A stretch of DNA of 64,000 bases from Candidatus Edwardsiibacteriota bacterium (lineage in GTDB: Bacteria; Edwardsbacteria; AC1; EtOH8): positions 1 through 64,000 of the forward strand of contig JAGVNJ010000009.1 of NCBI GenBank assembly GCA_020053305.1. Reading direction: 5' to 3'. The notes beneath the pieces are model-generated. The model was not told the DNA's origin. It searched no databases and was given only the letters and a program-made list of their open reading frames with translations. The translations under genes were made by a program, and so were the position numbers. This document shows positions 34,356 to 43,296 of this stretch, one piece after another (the first letter of the stretch is position 1; every line of letters starts with the position of its first letter).

Positions 34356-36341
34356 CTACTTGATCTCAGTTGAAATGCCCTTCGGCCCTCCGGGCAGAAA
34401 CATAGACATCCTCCGCAGATTCTCCAGGGCCACCGGGTTGCCAGGCTCCAGCAGAAGAGCGCGCTTAAATGCATCGCTGGCCTCCTCCACCCGGTTCAGA
34501 CCGGCATAGGTACCGCCTAGGGCCAGGTACAAGGCGGCCTTGTTCCGTTCGTACCTCAAGGCCTGGAGGAAATAATCCAAAGCCTGGTCGAACAGCAGGT
34601 TCTGGGCCAGATACACCCCCCTCTGGTACAACATTTGGGGCATCATCCGGTAAAGCATTTTATCCCGAAATGACAGCCCCAGGGTATCCATATTAAGCAA
34701 TTGCCCGGAGAACATAAAATCATCCGGCACCCGTTCGATCATGCCCGGGAGCTTAAGCCGGTACAGCAGGCCTTCGGGGATCCGTTGATGATCGGGGGCT
34801 ATCCCGGCGTAATCACCTATCGGCTTGTTCTGAGTAAGATACGGAGGGTTGTCGTAATAGTTGGTAAGCAGCAGGGCGTTTATCATGGCGATGAATTCCT
34901 GCTGGATGGCGTGATGGTCATAGGGTTGGCTGTGTTCAAAAGGATACAGTTGGGTTTTAAAGGTCTCTATCCTTTCCCGGCAGGATAGGTATAATTCCGG
35001 ATAGCGTCTTTCCAGATAATCAAGGTACCAGCTCCTTCGCAGGAGCTCCTTGTCGATCAATATGACATCCGGGCGGAGACGGTCCTCCTGCATCAAGTAA
35101 AGACAGGGCGAGTAGATATCCCAATTATCGACCAGGATCACAGCATTGGGAGCCGCCGATTCCAGGACATTGCCGGCGATGGCATAGGCCAGCCGGTTCC
35201 GGCTGTTGTCATGGGCCCTGAAATTCAGCGCCATAGGCAGGATAAAAAGCGCCAGCGCCGCGCCTGCGAAGATGTTCCCCAGCCCTCCCTGCTTTGATCT
35301 CAACCACCGGTGGAGCCAACCGAGCCCAAAGGCCATGAAAATAAAGGAAACTAAAAAAGCCGGCAGAAAATAAGCCTCGATATCCGGTATGCTGTAATTG
35401 ATGCCGTAAAACACCGTTAAACCGAAGATTGTCAGCAGGGACCAAAAAAGGGTTTTGCTTTTTTTGAATACGACATATATTCCGGGGAGTATCAGCCACC
35501 AAAGATATATACTTGGATTGTTCAGCCATAGCTTCGCGAAATTCCCGAGGTTAGCCAGCAATTCTCCCAACGATTGATTGAACATCCACACCTGGTATTG
35601 CTTACCGCTGACATGCCAAAAGAACCTCTCCCAGTTGCTGGGGTTGCCCCAATTTAACAACGGCGCCAGATTTGACCGGATGGGCAGGAATAAATAAATT
35701 GACAGACCAAAAATAAAAAATAAAATCCCCCCCCATAATATTCTTAACTTTGATCTGTCTGGTTTAATAGCCGTCATCATCAACAATCCGGGGATCAGCC
35801 ACAGCAGGCTTAGGTGATTGCCCAGGCCCAGCCCGGTAAGGAAAGACCCCAACATTAAATATCTGCCCTCCCGGGAGTTATGGTATCGGACGGCCAGCCA
35901 CAACAGGATCATAGCCAGCAGAGCGGTCAGGGCATAGACCTCCAGAAAAGCCGCCTGCTGCCAGATCACGGGCGAAAAGGCATATACCAGCGATGATGAA
36001 AATGCGACCTCTTCCTGAATCTCCAATTCCGTTATTATCCGGTACAACCAGCTGGCGGAAAGGGCCATCAACAAAGATGACAGCAGGTTCAGTTTCCAGG
36101 CCAGCTCCCCGAAGGGAATAAGGAACACCCATAACCTGCCGACCAGGGTATATAATGGATATCCGGTGGGATGGGCTATGCCCAGTGACTGGCAGACCAG
36201 CGATAGTTCCCCGGAATCTATCGGGCCGATGGTGGGGGCCATGGTTTTCAGATAGACCAGAAAGGAGATAAAAAAAACGAGCCCTGGTCCCCAAATCGGG
36301 CCGATGCTCGCTGCGATAAGTTTTTTCACTCTGATGATCAT
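34356..36341 (-). CDS. DUF2723 multi-pass membrane protein with TPR tail
   Basis: A 661-residue integral membrane protein of the DUF2723 (TMEM260-like) family, related to GT-C mannosyltransferases. The signature MAPTIGPIDSGELSLVCQSL (residues 33-52) contains the acidic residue expected for a GT-C active site, and AHPTGYPLYTLVGRLW follows. About ten hydrophobic helices lie within residues 15-360. The lumenal part follows, and the C-terminus has TPR repeats (about 575-645, YLALGGTYAGLNRVEEASDA). Known relatives are proposed to O-glycosylate secreted proteins, so the large exported proteins in this window could be substrates (inference). A tRNA-Arg gene lies 36 bases upstream on the same strand. 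Confidence 0.87.
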   Translation of the reverse strand: MIIRVKKLIAASIGPIWGPGLVFFISFLVYLKTMAPTIGPIDSGELSLVCQSLGIAHPTGYPLYTLVGRLWVFLIPFGELAWKLNLLSSLLMALSASWLYRIITELEIQEEVAFSSSLVYAFSPVIWQQAAFLEVYALTALLAMILLWLAVRYHNSREGRYLMLGSFLTGLGLGNHLSLLWLIPGLLMMTAIKPDRSKLRILWGGILFFIFGLSIYLFLPIRSNLAPLLNWGNPSNWERFFWHVSGKQYQVWMFNQSLGELLANLGNFAKLWLNNPSIYLWWLILPGIYVVFKKSKTLFWSLLTIFGLTVFYGINYSIPDIEAYFLPAFLVSFIFMAFGLGWLHRWLRSKQGGLGNIFAGAALALFILPMALNFRAHDNSRNRLAYAIAGNVLESAAPNAVILVDNWDIYSPCLYLMQEDRLRPDVILIDKELLRRSWYLDYLERRYPELYLSCRERIETFKTQLYPFEHSQPYDHHAIQQEFIAMINALLLTNYYDNPPYLTQNKPIGDYAGIAPDHQRIPEGLLYRLKLPGMIERVPDDFMFSGQLLNMDTLGLSFRDKMLYRMMPQMLYQRGVYLAQNLLFDQALDYFLQALRYERNKAALYLALGGTYAGLNRVEEASDAFKRALLLEPGNPVALENLRRMSMFLPGGPKGISTEIK

Positions 36342-36377
36342 TGAAAATCGTTAATATTGATGCCTGCCGGTACCAAG

Positions 36378-36454
36378 TGGTGCGCCCGGCCCGATTTGAA
36401 CGGGCAACCCCCAGCTTCGGAGGCTGGTGCTCTATCCAGTTGAGCTACGAGCGC
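36378..36454 (-). tRNA. tRNA-Arg (anticodon CCG)
   Basis: Read on the - strand: acceptor GCGCTCG pairs with CGGGCGC (one T-G), the D-arm is AGCTCAACTGGATAGAGC, the anticodon stem CCAGC/GCTGG encloses loop CTCCGAA (anticodon CCG), and the T-arm contains GTTCAAATC. Discriminator A and an encoded CCA (36380-36378) end it. Confidence 0.95.
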
Positions 36455-36464
36455 ATTGCCGACA

Positions 36465-36493
36465 ATTATAACTTTTATCGGGAAAAAAATCAA
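36465..36493 (-). promoter_or_regulatory. Promoter of tRNA-Arg
   Basis: On the - strand: TTGATT (36493-36488), 17 bp, TATAAT (36470-36465), a near-perfect sigma-70 site ten bases upstream of the tRNA. Confidence 0.75.
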
Positions 36494-36502
36494 GCAGATA
36501 AA

Positions 36503-37891
36503 CTACAATTCCAGCTTTTGCTCGAGGTCGGGCACCAGAACTTCGCGCCCCGCTTCTTTAAAAGCCTGGGCTAAACTCTGGCTTTGGGCCTCCTCACCAT
36601 GGATCAGGAGGATCTTGCCCGCCCCGTCCTTCATGTTGTCGGCAAAATTAATCAGATCGTTACGGTCGGCGTGGGCGGAAAAACCGTTCAGCACCTTTAT
36701 CTCGGCCCTGACATCCTGCTCTTCGCCGAATATTTTTACTGACGGGGACTTGTCCACCAGCCGCTTTCCCAAAGTGCCCTGGGCCTGGAAACCCACTATC
36801 AAAACCATATTCCGAGAGTCCCCCAGGGAATTCCTCAGATGATGCAACACCCGCCCTCCTTCGCACATGCCGGAGGCGGAGATGATGATGCAGGGGGTGT
36901 TGGAGTGGTTGAGTTTTTTCGAATCCTCCGACGTCATGACGTAGGTCAGACGGCCAAAACCAAAAGGATCATGATGATTTTCTATCTGTATCCGCGTTTC
37001 TTTATCGAAACATTCGGGATGCATCTTGAATATATTGGTTACGTTTATTGACAGGGGGCTGTCCACGTAAATGGGTACGGCCGGCAGCTTCTCCGCCTCA
37101 AACATGCCGTGCAGTTCATAGACGATCTCCTGGGTGCGCCCCACCGAAAAGGCCGGGATGATAAGCTTGCCTTTGCGGTTATGTACCTGCTTGACGATCT
37201 CCTGAAGTTTCCGGCTGGTCTCCTCGATGGGGCCGTGAATCCTGTCTCCGTAAGTACTTTCCATCAAAAGATAGTCGGCTCCGGCGGGTTGATAGGGATC
37301 GCGGATGATAGGAAGGTGGTCACGGCCCAGGTCCCCGGTAAAAAAGAACTTTTTGCTTCGGCCGTTCTCGGTAAGCTCCAGATCCACCATGGCTGAGCCC
37401 AGGATATGACCGGCATCGTGAAATACAGCCTTTACCCCTGGCAGGGGATTGAAAACCCGCTCATATGACAGGCTGACAAAATAGTCCAGCGCCCTTTCGG
37501 CGTCGTCCATGGTATACAAAGGTTCTTTCAGCGGCAGTCCTTTGGCCGCCATTTTTTTGTTGACAAATTTTATATCGCTCTCCTGGATATGGGCCGAATC
37601 CCGGAGCATCAAGCCCAGCAGATCCCTGGTGGCCGAAGTCATATAGATGTCGCCCTTGAAGCCGTTCTTTACCAGGGTTGGAATATTCCCGCTGTGGTCC
37701 AGGTGGGCGTGGGACAGGATCATGGCATCAATGCCGGCAGGATCAAAAGGAAAATTTTTATTGAGATTGTCGCTCTCCTCCCTCCTCCCCTGATGGATCC
37801 CGCATTCCAAAAGCAGTTTTTTGCCCCCCACTTCTATCAGGTGCATGGACCCGGTAACCTTCTTGGCTGCTCCGTGAAAAGTGATGTTCAT
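36503..37891 (-). CDS. Beta-CASP metallo-beta-lactamase RNA nuclease
   Basis: A 462-residue enzyme of the CPSF/YSH1-like group that cleaves RNA. The zinc motif HAHLDHSG (about residue 60) and early GAAKKVTGSMHLIEV are clear, followed by ESTYGDRIH (motif 3) and the beta-CASP region with SAHADRNDL (motif C, about 408). The start is ATG 37891, which overlaps the stop of the upstream lipoprotein gene (ATGA). A TTG ten codons earlier is less likely. Bacterial members act on RNA; whether this one processes mRNA or rRNA here is not known. It ends just before the tRNA-Arg promoter. Confidence 0.9.
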   Translation of the reverse strand: MNITFHGAAKKVTGSMHLIEVGGKKLLLECGIHQGRREESDNLNKNFPFDPAGIDAMILSHAHLDHSGNIPTLVKNGFKGDIYMTSATRDLLGLMLRDSAHIQESDIKFVNKKMAAKGLPLKEPLYTMDDAERALDYFVSLSYERVFNPLPGVKAVFHDAGHILGSAMVDLELTENGRSKKFFFTGDLGRDHLPIIRDPYQPAGADYLLMESTYGDRIHGPIEETSRKLQEIVKQVHNRKGKLIIPAFSVGRTQEIVYELHGMFEAEKLPAVPIYVDSPLSINVTNIFKMHPECFDKETRIQIENHHDPFGFGRLTYVMTSEDSKKLNHSNTPCIIISASGMCEGGRVLHHLRNSLGDSRNMVLIVGFQAQGTLGKRLVDKSPSVKIFGEEQDVRAEIKVLNGFSAHADRNDLINFADNMKDGAGKILLIHGEEAQSQSLAQAFKEAGREVLVPDLEQKLEL

Positions 37892-38307
37892 TTTTGTTTG
37901 GCGGCTGTTGTGAATTTCCAAATAGGGCTAATTGTCTCAGCTCCGTGATTGTCTTGCGCTTTAATTTTCCAGCAATATAAAGTTCCGTTTTCAAGATTGT
38001 TATACATTATACTTGTAGTTTCAACAATAGATGCCGAATCGATATTCAGGTTATTGCTGTTCGGCCATAAATAAATATGATATGTAAGAATATCGTCACT
38101 ATTAGGGTCGGAGCATGTCCAATTGAAAACAATGTAATTCATCATACCGATAGCATTGTCTGCCGGATAAGGGTTTTTGGGAACATTCGGAGGATAATTT
38201 TGACTCACAGGGTTTGGTATGACTCCAGTCGGCGATTCATCTGTAGAGCAACCCAACTCCAAAGCCATTAGCAAAAGGCATACTGAAAATAAATTAAGTA
38301 CCTTCAT
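37888..38307 (-). CDS. Small lipoprotein with one FN3-like domain
   Basis: A 139-residue lipoprotein. The lipobox is ALELGC (Cys about 20), followed by a short linker and a single fibronectin-like fold (about 43-135) with the strand pattern NYIVFNWTCSDPNSDDILTY, then LENGTLYCWKIKAQDNHGA. The layout resembles the modules of the 1412-residue protein. The gene is AT-rich. Its stop overlaps the nuclease start (ATGA), so the two share a message that starts at a promoter derived from or next to a decayed IS (38409-38437). Confidence 0.78.
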   Translation of the reverse strand: MKVLNLFSVCLLLMALELGCSTDESPTGVIPNPVSQNYPPNVPKNPYPADNAIGMMNYIVFNWTCSDPNSDDILTYHIYLWPNSNNLNIDSASIVETTSIMYNNLENGTLYCWKIKAQDNHGAETISPIWKFTTAAKQK

Positions 38308-38408
38308 ATTTCAATTCCTTAAAATAATGTTTATTTTTTAAAGTGCATTTTTATAAACCAAAACTCAACGGGCTATAAGGAAAAACTGGCGAAACATATA
38401 ATGTTAAC

Positions 38409-38437
38409 ACAATACATTAAAAGGCCCCCGTTGTCAA
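38409..38437 (-). promoter_or_regulatory. Promoter facing out of an IS remnant
   Basis: On the - strand: TTGACA (38437-38432), 17 bp, TATTGT (38414-38409). It lies in the segment just past the stop of a decayed IS3-type transposase, pointing toward the lipoprotein and nuclease genes. Confidence 0.5.
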
Positions 38438-38467
38438 GACAAAAAATGGGGTTATGCTTGTTACAGT

Positions 38468-38805
38468 TTAGGCTGCCATTAGGGTTGATTGCTTAAGGTC
38501 GTTGTAAACTGCCTCCGGGGTTTGCTAACCAAGGAACTGGTGGGGACGCCGTTGGTTGTGGAACACAAAGTAATTGCTGATGGACTGCCGGGCTATCGGG
38601 ACCGAGGCATACTTGCGGAGATAGACTTCCTCGTATTTAAGGGAACGTCATAATTTTTCGGCAAAACTGTTGTCCAATGTCCGAACCAGGCCATCCCTGT
38701 TGATCTTGAGGTTGTGCTCTTTCAAAATGTCGGTAAACTCGATTGAGGTAAACTGACAGCCCTGGTCGGTGTTGAACATATCCGGGGGGCCATACTGTAA
38801 AAGCC
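38468..38805 (-). pseudogene. IS3-family transposase, C-terminal remnant
   Basis: Read on the - strand, about 112 codons match the catalytic C-terminus of IS3-type OrfB: YGPPDMFNTDQGCQFTS, ITFTDILK-like helix, LDNSFAEKL, then RSLKYEEVYLRKYAS and FHNQRRPHQFLG with TPEAVY. Two in-frame stops interrupt it: TGA where family members have Trp in the EKLW-RSLKYEE motif, and TAG before QTPEAVY. The catalytic aspartate of NTDQG is kept. The N-terminal half of OrfB, the OrfA gene and the left terminus are missing. This is an old, dead insertion; it fills most of the 38308-38864 gap between the lipoprotein and ogt genes. Confidence 0.85.
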
Positions 38806-38864
38806 CTGGGCAAGTCGTTTAGACAGAAGCCGCTATCATATGTTTTATATATGATATTTGCCTC

Positions 38865-39377
38865 TTACAGCAGACTGAGTTCTCCCCGCTCCAGACGCAG
38901 CAGCCTTTCTTTCCATCCCACTCCGGCCGAAAACCCTCCGGTGGAAAAATCCTGCATGATCACCCGGTGGCAGGGAATAATGACCGGCAGGGGATTCAGG
39001 CCCAGCGCGCGGCCCACCGCTTTGAAGGCCTTGGGATGGTGGATCTGGTCGGCCAGCCACTTGTATGACCGCACCTGGCCGTAGGGTATCTGGCGGACCT
39101 TGTTCCATACTTCGCGCTCAAAGGGAGTGATTCCTCTTAAGTCCAGGGGGTAGCTAAAATCAATCGGGATCCCGGAAAAATACCCGGCTAGGTCAACGTA
39201 AATATCTTCGAACCTGCCGGGGTTTTGGCTGAACTGGCATTGATGTCTGGTTTCCAGTTCTTTGAAATGAGACTCAAGATCATGTTCCCCCAGAATCACA
39301 GAGAACAATCCGGCATCGGTGGAGGAAACAAAGACCATTCCCAGCGTCAGATCATATTGACAGTAATGTATTATCAT
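38865..39377 (-). CDS. ogt: Methylated-DNA-protein cysteine methyltransferase
   Basis: Direct repair of O6-methylguanine and O4-methylthymine by suicide transfer to a cysteine. The active-site motif PCHRV is present at about residues 129-133 (LPVIIPCHRVIMQDFSTGGF), preceded by TPFEREVWNKVRQIPYGQV, the DNA-binding helix. The 170-residue length is normal for Ogt with a short N-terminal domain. The ATG follows directly on the uvrC stop (TAGATG), so it is translated from the same message. It is the last gene of the damage-response operon; a decayed IS lies downstream. Confidence 0.93.
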   Translation of the reverse strand: MIIHYCQYDLTLGMVFVSSTDAGLFSVILGEHDLESHFKELETRHQCQFSQNPGRFEDIYVDLAGYFSGIPIDFSYPLDLRGITPFEREVWNKVRQIPYGQVRSYKWLADQIHHPKAFKAVGRALGLNPLPVIIPCHRVIMQDFSTGGFSAGVGWKERLLRLERGELSLL

Positions 39378-41165
39378 CTATTCCTTTTCCAATTCCTGCA
39401 GTATCCTGGAGGCCATTGTTGCTCCGACAATCTCAGCCAGATCCTCCCGGCTGGCCGAGGAGATGCGTTTTACCGAGCCGAATTTTCTCAGCAGTCTGCC
39501 GGAGATGCCGGGGCCTACTCCCTTGATGGATACCAATCTGGTATTGCCGGTGCGCTTGGCCCGGAGCGCATGATGGTATCTCTGGGCGAAACGATGTGCT
39601 TCATCCCGCAGTCGTTGCATCAAATGCAGGCCGGAGGAGTTCCGGGGAAGGCTGACAACGCTTCCGTCCTCAAGAAACAATTCTTCCATCCTTTTGGCCA
39701 GGCCGGCCATGGGGATATTATAGCCTTTTTCCCGCTTCGATTGCAAGGCGGAGTTAAGCTGGGGCAATCCACCGTCCACCAGGATCAGATCGGGCATATC
39801 CATTTTGGCTTCCCTAACATGATCCAGGTAACGCCCCACGGTCTCTTTGATCATTGCGGTATCATTGGTCCCCTCGGTTCCGATCTTGAAATGCCGGTAT
39901 CCCGCTTTATAGGGCCTGGCGTCCTTGAAGCAGACCGCCGAACCCACGCTGTCGGTCCCCGAGATGTTGGAGATGTCGAAAGCCGTCACCAGCCGGGGAA
40001 GTTTGTCCAGGCCCAGAGCCTGTTGAACCTCTATCAGGGGTTTGGCGGTTTTAGCATTCAATCTCTCCCTTCCCGCCACCAGCTCATCCATCTTGCTGGC
40101 AAGTTGCTTGTGGGCGAAGGATAGGAGTTTCTTTTCAACATTGTTAGACGGCAGTTTAAGCGAGACCCCAGTGCCCTTGAAATTAAGCAGCACCTCTTCC
40201 AGCAGATTGCTGCCTTCGGGCAGGATTTCCAAAATTATATTATCGGGGATGGTCAGGGAGATCAAATAATGCTGGGAGATGAACGACGACAACAGTTCGG
40301 GATCCCCGGATCCCAGGGGATCTTCTATGGCCCGGTCATACCTGGCCACCAGTCTCCCGCCCCGGAAAGAAAGCACTATGAAGACAATTTGTTTTTTCAG
40401 CCTGGCCAAAGCAATGAAGTCGGCGCACATCTCCCCCTTGAAAATTATTTTCTGCCCGGCTGTTACCCGTTCCAGGTTCTGCAGCTGATCCCTCCAGTGG
40501 GCCGCCTGCTCAAAATCTAGCTGTTTGGAGGCAGCGTCACGCAATACTTCAAGCTCATGCACCAGCTCCCGGTTTCGCCCGGAGATGTACTTCACTATGG
40601 TATCTATCATCGTTCGGTATTCTTCGGGACTGATCTTGCCCTGGCAGGGAGCCAGACAGCGCCCTATCTGATGATTGAGACAGGGGCGGGAAGGTTTTTT
40701 GGCGGGGAGCTGCTGCCGGCAGGTTCGGACGGGAAATATCTGTTTGACCAAAGCCAGGGTATGCTTCAGGGCGGTGTTGTCGGTGTACGGCCCGAAAAGT
40801 CGAGAGCCGTCTTGGTTCAAGTTGCGGGTGGAGAATATTCTGGGGTACGGCTCGTTGGTAATCTTTATCCAGGGGAATTTCTTGTCATCCTTCAAAAGAA
40901 TGTTGTACCGGGGCTGTCGTTTCTTCACCAGTTCAGCCTCAAGGATCAGGGCCTCCGGTTCGGAATCGGTGACGATATACTCGATGTCGACCGTACTGGA
41001 GGTCAGCTTTTTCTCCTTGACGTCGCCGGTGCTGCGAAAATGCCCCAGCACCCGGTCCCGTATATTCTTGGCCTTGCCGATGTAGATGTCCCTTCCGGCC
41101 GAGTCCTTGAAGATATAGATCCCCGGCAGTTCCGGGAGAGTGTTTATATTATCCCGAGGTTTCAT
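39378..41165 (-). CDS. uvrC: UvrABC excision nuclease subunit C
   Basis: Makes both incisions in nucleotide-excision repair. The N-terminal GIY-YIG domain shows LPGIYIFKDSAGRDIYIGKA. The cysteines CRQQLPAKKPSRPCLNHQIG and GRCLAPCQG, the UVR motif region (about 202-235) and the RNase H-like C-terminal nuclease (DLILVDGGLPQLNSAL) are present. The helix-hairpin-helix end (VSIKGVGPGISGRLLRKFG) is complete. 595 residues, full length. It lies six bases after the SRAP gene and abuts ogt. Confidence 0.97.
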   Translation of the reverse strand: MKPRDNINTLPELPGIYIFKDSAGRDIYIGKAKNIRDRVLGHFRSTGDVKEKKLTSSTVDIEYIVTDSEPEALILEAELVKKRQPRYNILLKDDKKFPWIKITNEPYPRIFSTRNLNQDGSRLFGPYTDNTALKHTLALVKQIFPVRTCRQQLPAKKPSRPCLNHQIGRCLAPCQGKISPEEYRTMIDTIVKYISGRNRELVHELEVLRDAASKQLDFEQAAHWRDQLQNLERVTAGQKIIFKGEMCADFIALARLKKQIVFIVLSFRGGRLVARYDRAIEDPLGSGDPELLSSFISQHYLISLTIPDNIILEILPEGSNLLEEVLLNFKGTGVSLKLPSNNVEKKLLSFAHKQLASKMDELVAGRERLNAKTAKPLIEVQQALGLDKLPRLVTAFDISNISGTDSVGSAVCFKDARPYKAGYRHFKIGTEGTNDTAMIKETVGRYLDHVREAKMDMPDLILVDGGLPQLNSALQSKREKGYNIPMAGLAKRMEELFLEDGSVVSLPRNSSGLHLMQRLRDEAHRFAQRYHHALRAKRTGNTRLVSIKGVGPGISGRLLRKFGSVKRISSASREDLAEIVGATMASRILQELEKE

Positions 41166-41171
41166 AAATTA

Positions 41172-41840
41172 CTAAACGGGTTGAATGCATTGGATGGAAT
41201 TGTTCCGGGGGGAATTGACCAGGCGGGCCACCTGATGGCAATCCATGGTCTCCGGGGGATACGGTCGGAGCAGGACCCCCATGGCTTTTTCGTCGAAAAC
41301 ATCGTTGTCCAACCAGAGATGGTAATCCTTCCGGGCGATTATGGCCGGCATCCGGTCATGCACCGGCTGCATCAGGGAGTTGGCCGCTGTGGTGATGATG
41401 GTGCAGCTGTCAAGCGCCCCTCCGTCGGGGCCGCGCCATGATTCGAACAGTCCGGCCAGGCCCATGGGGACGGGATCCTTTAGGTGGAAATAATAGGGAA
41501 CCTTCTGCCCGCCCCGGCCGCCCCACTCATAAAAACCGTCGGCTATGACCAGGCAGCGCTTTCTCTGAAAAGGCTTTTTAAAGCTGGGCTTCCCGCTCAG
41601 GGTCTCAGCCCGGGCGTTGATCATTTTGTACCCGGTCTTCTCATCCTTGGCCCAGGGCGGGATCAGGCCCCAGCGGAATGCCTTGACGGTCAGCCGGTCT
41701 CTTTTGACCACTGCCGCCACAGCGTTCCCCGGAGCAATATTATAACTGGGCTCCAGCAGAAAAGAGATATCGTTCAAGCCGATATCGAATTCCAGCGCTA
41801 TCTCCTCCCCGCTGCTTTTCCTGACGAACCTGCCGCACAT
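41172..41840 (-). CDS. SRAP/HMCES abasic-site crosslinking protein (YedK-like)
   Basis: A 222-residue protein of the SOS-response-associated peptidase family. It starts MCGRF, where Cys2 forms the thiazolidine crosslink with abasic sites in single-stranded DNA after Met removal. INARAETL (about 74-81), DGFYEWGG (about 100), the glutamate in AGLFESWRG and the late VHDRMPAII with the catalytic histidine are all present. It is known to shield abasic sites from error-prone synthesis and breakage, so a place beside umuC and uvrC makes sense. Four bases separate it from the upstream TPR gene and six from uvrC. Confidence 0.93.
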   Translation of the reverse strand: MCGRFVRKSSGEEIALEFDIGLNDISFLLEPSYNIAPGNAVAAVVKRDRLTVKAFRWGLIPPWAKDEKTGYKMINARAETLSGKPSFKKPFQRKRCLVIADGFYEWGGRGGQKVPYYFHLKDPVPMGLAGLFESWRGPDGGALDSCTIITTAANSLMQPVHDRMPAIIARKDYHLWLDNDVFDEKAMGVLLRPYPPETMDCHQVARLVNSPRNNSIQCIQPV

Positions 41841-41844
41841 GATG

Positions 41845-43296
41845 TCACCCCGGCTCGCGTATTGACATCACTTCACCCTTGCTGAGGAAGCAGTTGCGGA
41901 GCGAATTGTCCGTCAGATGCTTGAGTATCTCATCAAGCAGTTGCCTGGCAATTTCCCGTTGCTCCCCGGCCCTGCCCGGTTCTCCCAGAGCCGTAAATAT
42001 TTGATGCCCCAGGGAATGGACCTGCAGGGCGAATGACTTGTGTACAATCTCCGACAGCTCCGTCTTCAGGGTTATATATTCCTCCCGGGCCTCCGGCCAC
42101 CTCCCCTGCCGCGCCAGGGCCCGCATCTTACCGTAAAGCAACAGGCATCGATCGTTTTTTCTCAATGCCCGGCCGTCACGGCACAAGTACCTGTCGATTA
42201 ATTCAACGGCCTCGCCCGGCGGCCGAAGACATGACAACACCCGTAGACGGACCAGCTCCAGGCGGGCCGACAGTTCCGTTTCCTCAATCTCCCGACCTAT
42301 CTCCAAAGCGAGATCCAGATGCCTCTCCGCATCTCCGGGACAATCCATCAGAGAATAACAATGGGCCAAATAGCCGTTGGTGACGGCCTCGGTCGGCCGG
42401 TCATTGACCTCCCGGACAGCAGCGATTGACGCCCGGAGGTGTTCGATCCCTTTATGATAATCGGCCAGGTCAACGTACATTTGCCCCATCATTTCATTCC
42501 CCAGCCCTACACTGATAAGGTCTTCCGCCTCTCTGCCCAGCTCCAAGCATCGGCGCGCCAAGGCAAAGGCTCGGTCGTAATCGCCCTGGTGCCAGTACAT
42601 TTCCGAAACGTTCCCCGATACCACCGCACTGCCAAGCTTGTACCCGGCGCGATCGTAATGCTTGACGGCCGAGGCGTAGGCCTGAATGGTTTCCGCTGTC
42701 CGGTTCTGGCCCCTCAGGCAGATTCCCAGATTGTTGTAGGCGTCTCCCAGGATGTCGACCGAATTGAATCTCTCGTAGACTGTTATAGCCTGCCGCAGCA
42801 GGCTCTCGGCAGGCTGAAGCTGGTTGCCGTACACCAGGGTCAGACCCTTGTCCAGCCAGATGCCGGCCCGGGCCAGATCGCTGTCGGCATGCTTTTCTGC
42901 CTCCTGATAATACTGCAGGGCCTGGCGGGTCAGAGTCTTTTCGCGAGCTATCAAAGCCCGCCATTCGTAAGCCTGACGGATTATATTTTTATCGGTGTCA
43001 GCCTCGATCACTTCCAATAGCCTGTCGGCCAGTTCCTCGGCCTTATTCAGATCGCCGATAACGCTGAAATGCCTTACCTGCATTATTAAAAAATCGATTT
43101 GGTGATCGTTCCGGTCAATCCGCAGAAGCAGTTTCCCCAGGGTTTCAAGCAGTTCCCGTTCCTGCACCCGCTCCGCCAGCAGATTTATTATGTTCAACTT
43201 CTGGCTGTAAAGGTACCAGAGCTTCTCCATCCACTGCGCGGCTGTGATTTCCCCGTCTGACGCATATTTATAATTTTGCTTAGCCATAAATTTCAA
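41845..43296 (-). CDS. TPR-repeat protein in the SOS-type operon, function unknown
   Basis: A 483-residue cytoplasmic helical-repeat protein with about nine TPR units across roughly residues 70-440 (for example NKAEELADRLLEVIEADTDK, LGDAYNNLGICLRGQNRTAE, SGNVSEMYWHQGDYDRAFAL). There is no DNA-binding or enzymatic domain I recognise, and no signal peptide. The N-terminal 60 residues (AAQWMEKLWYLYSQKLNIINL) are helical and not TPR-like. TTG 43296 overlaps the preceding stop (TTGA) with GGGGGAA upstream; ATG 43287 is an alternative. Its place between umuC and the SRAP gene points to a scaffold or regulator of the damage response, which is inference. Confidence 0.75.
   Translation of the reverse strand: MKFMAKQNYKYASDGEITAAQWMEKLWYLYSQKLNIINLLAERVQERELLETLGKLLLRIDRNDHQIDFLIMQVRHFSVIGDLNKAEELADRLLEVIEADTDKNIIRQAYEWRALIAREKTLTRQALQYYQEAEKHADSDLARAGIWLDKGLTLVYGNQLQPAESLLRQAITVYERFNSVDILGDAYNNLGICLRGQNRTAETIQAYASAVKHYDRAGYKLGSAVVSGNVSEMYWHQGDYDRAFALARRCLELGREAEDLISVGLGNEMMGQMYVDLADYHKGIEHLRASIAAVREVNDRPTEAVTNGYLAHCYSLMDCPGDAERHLDLALEIGREIEETELSARLELVRLRVLSCLRPPGEAVELIDRYLCRDGRALRKNDRCLLLYGKMRALARQGRWPEAREEYITLKTELSEIVHKSFALQVHSLGHQIFTALGEPGRAGEQREIARQLLDEILKHLTDNSLRNCFLSKGEVMSIREPG

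Noticed and set aside
36378-36454. tRNA-Arg as an integration site for a mobile element
   Set aside because: No integrase, no direct repeat of the tRNA 3 prime end found in the flanks, and the flanking genes look ancestral.
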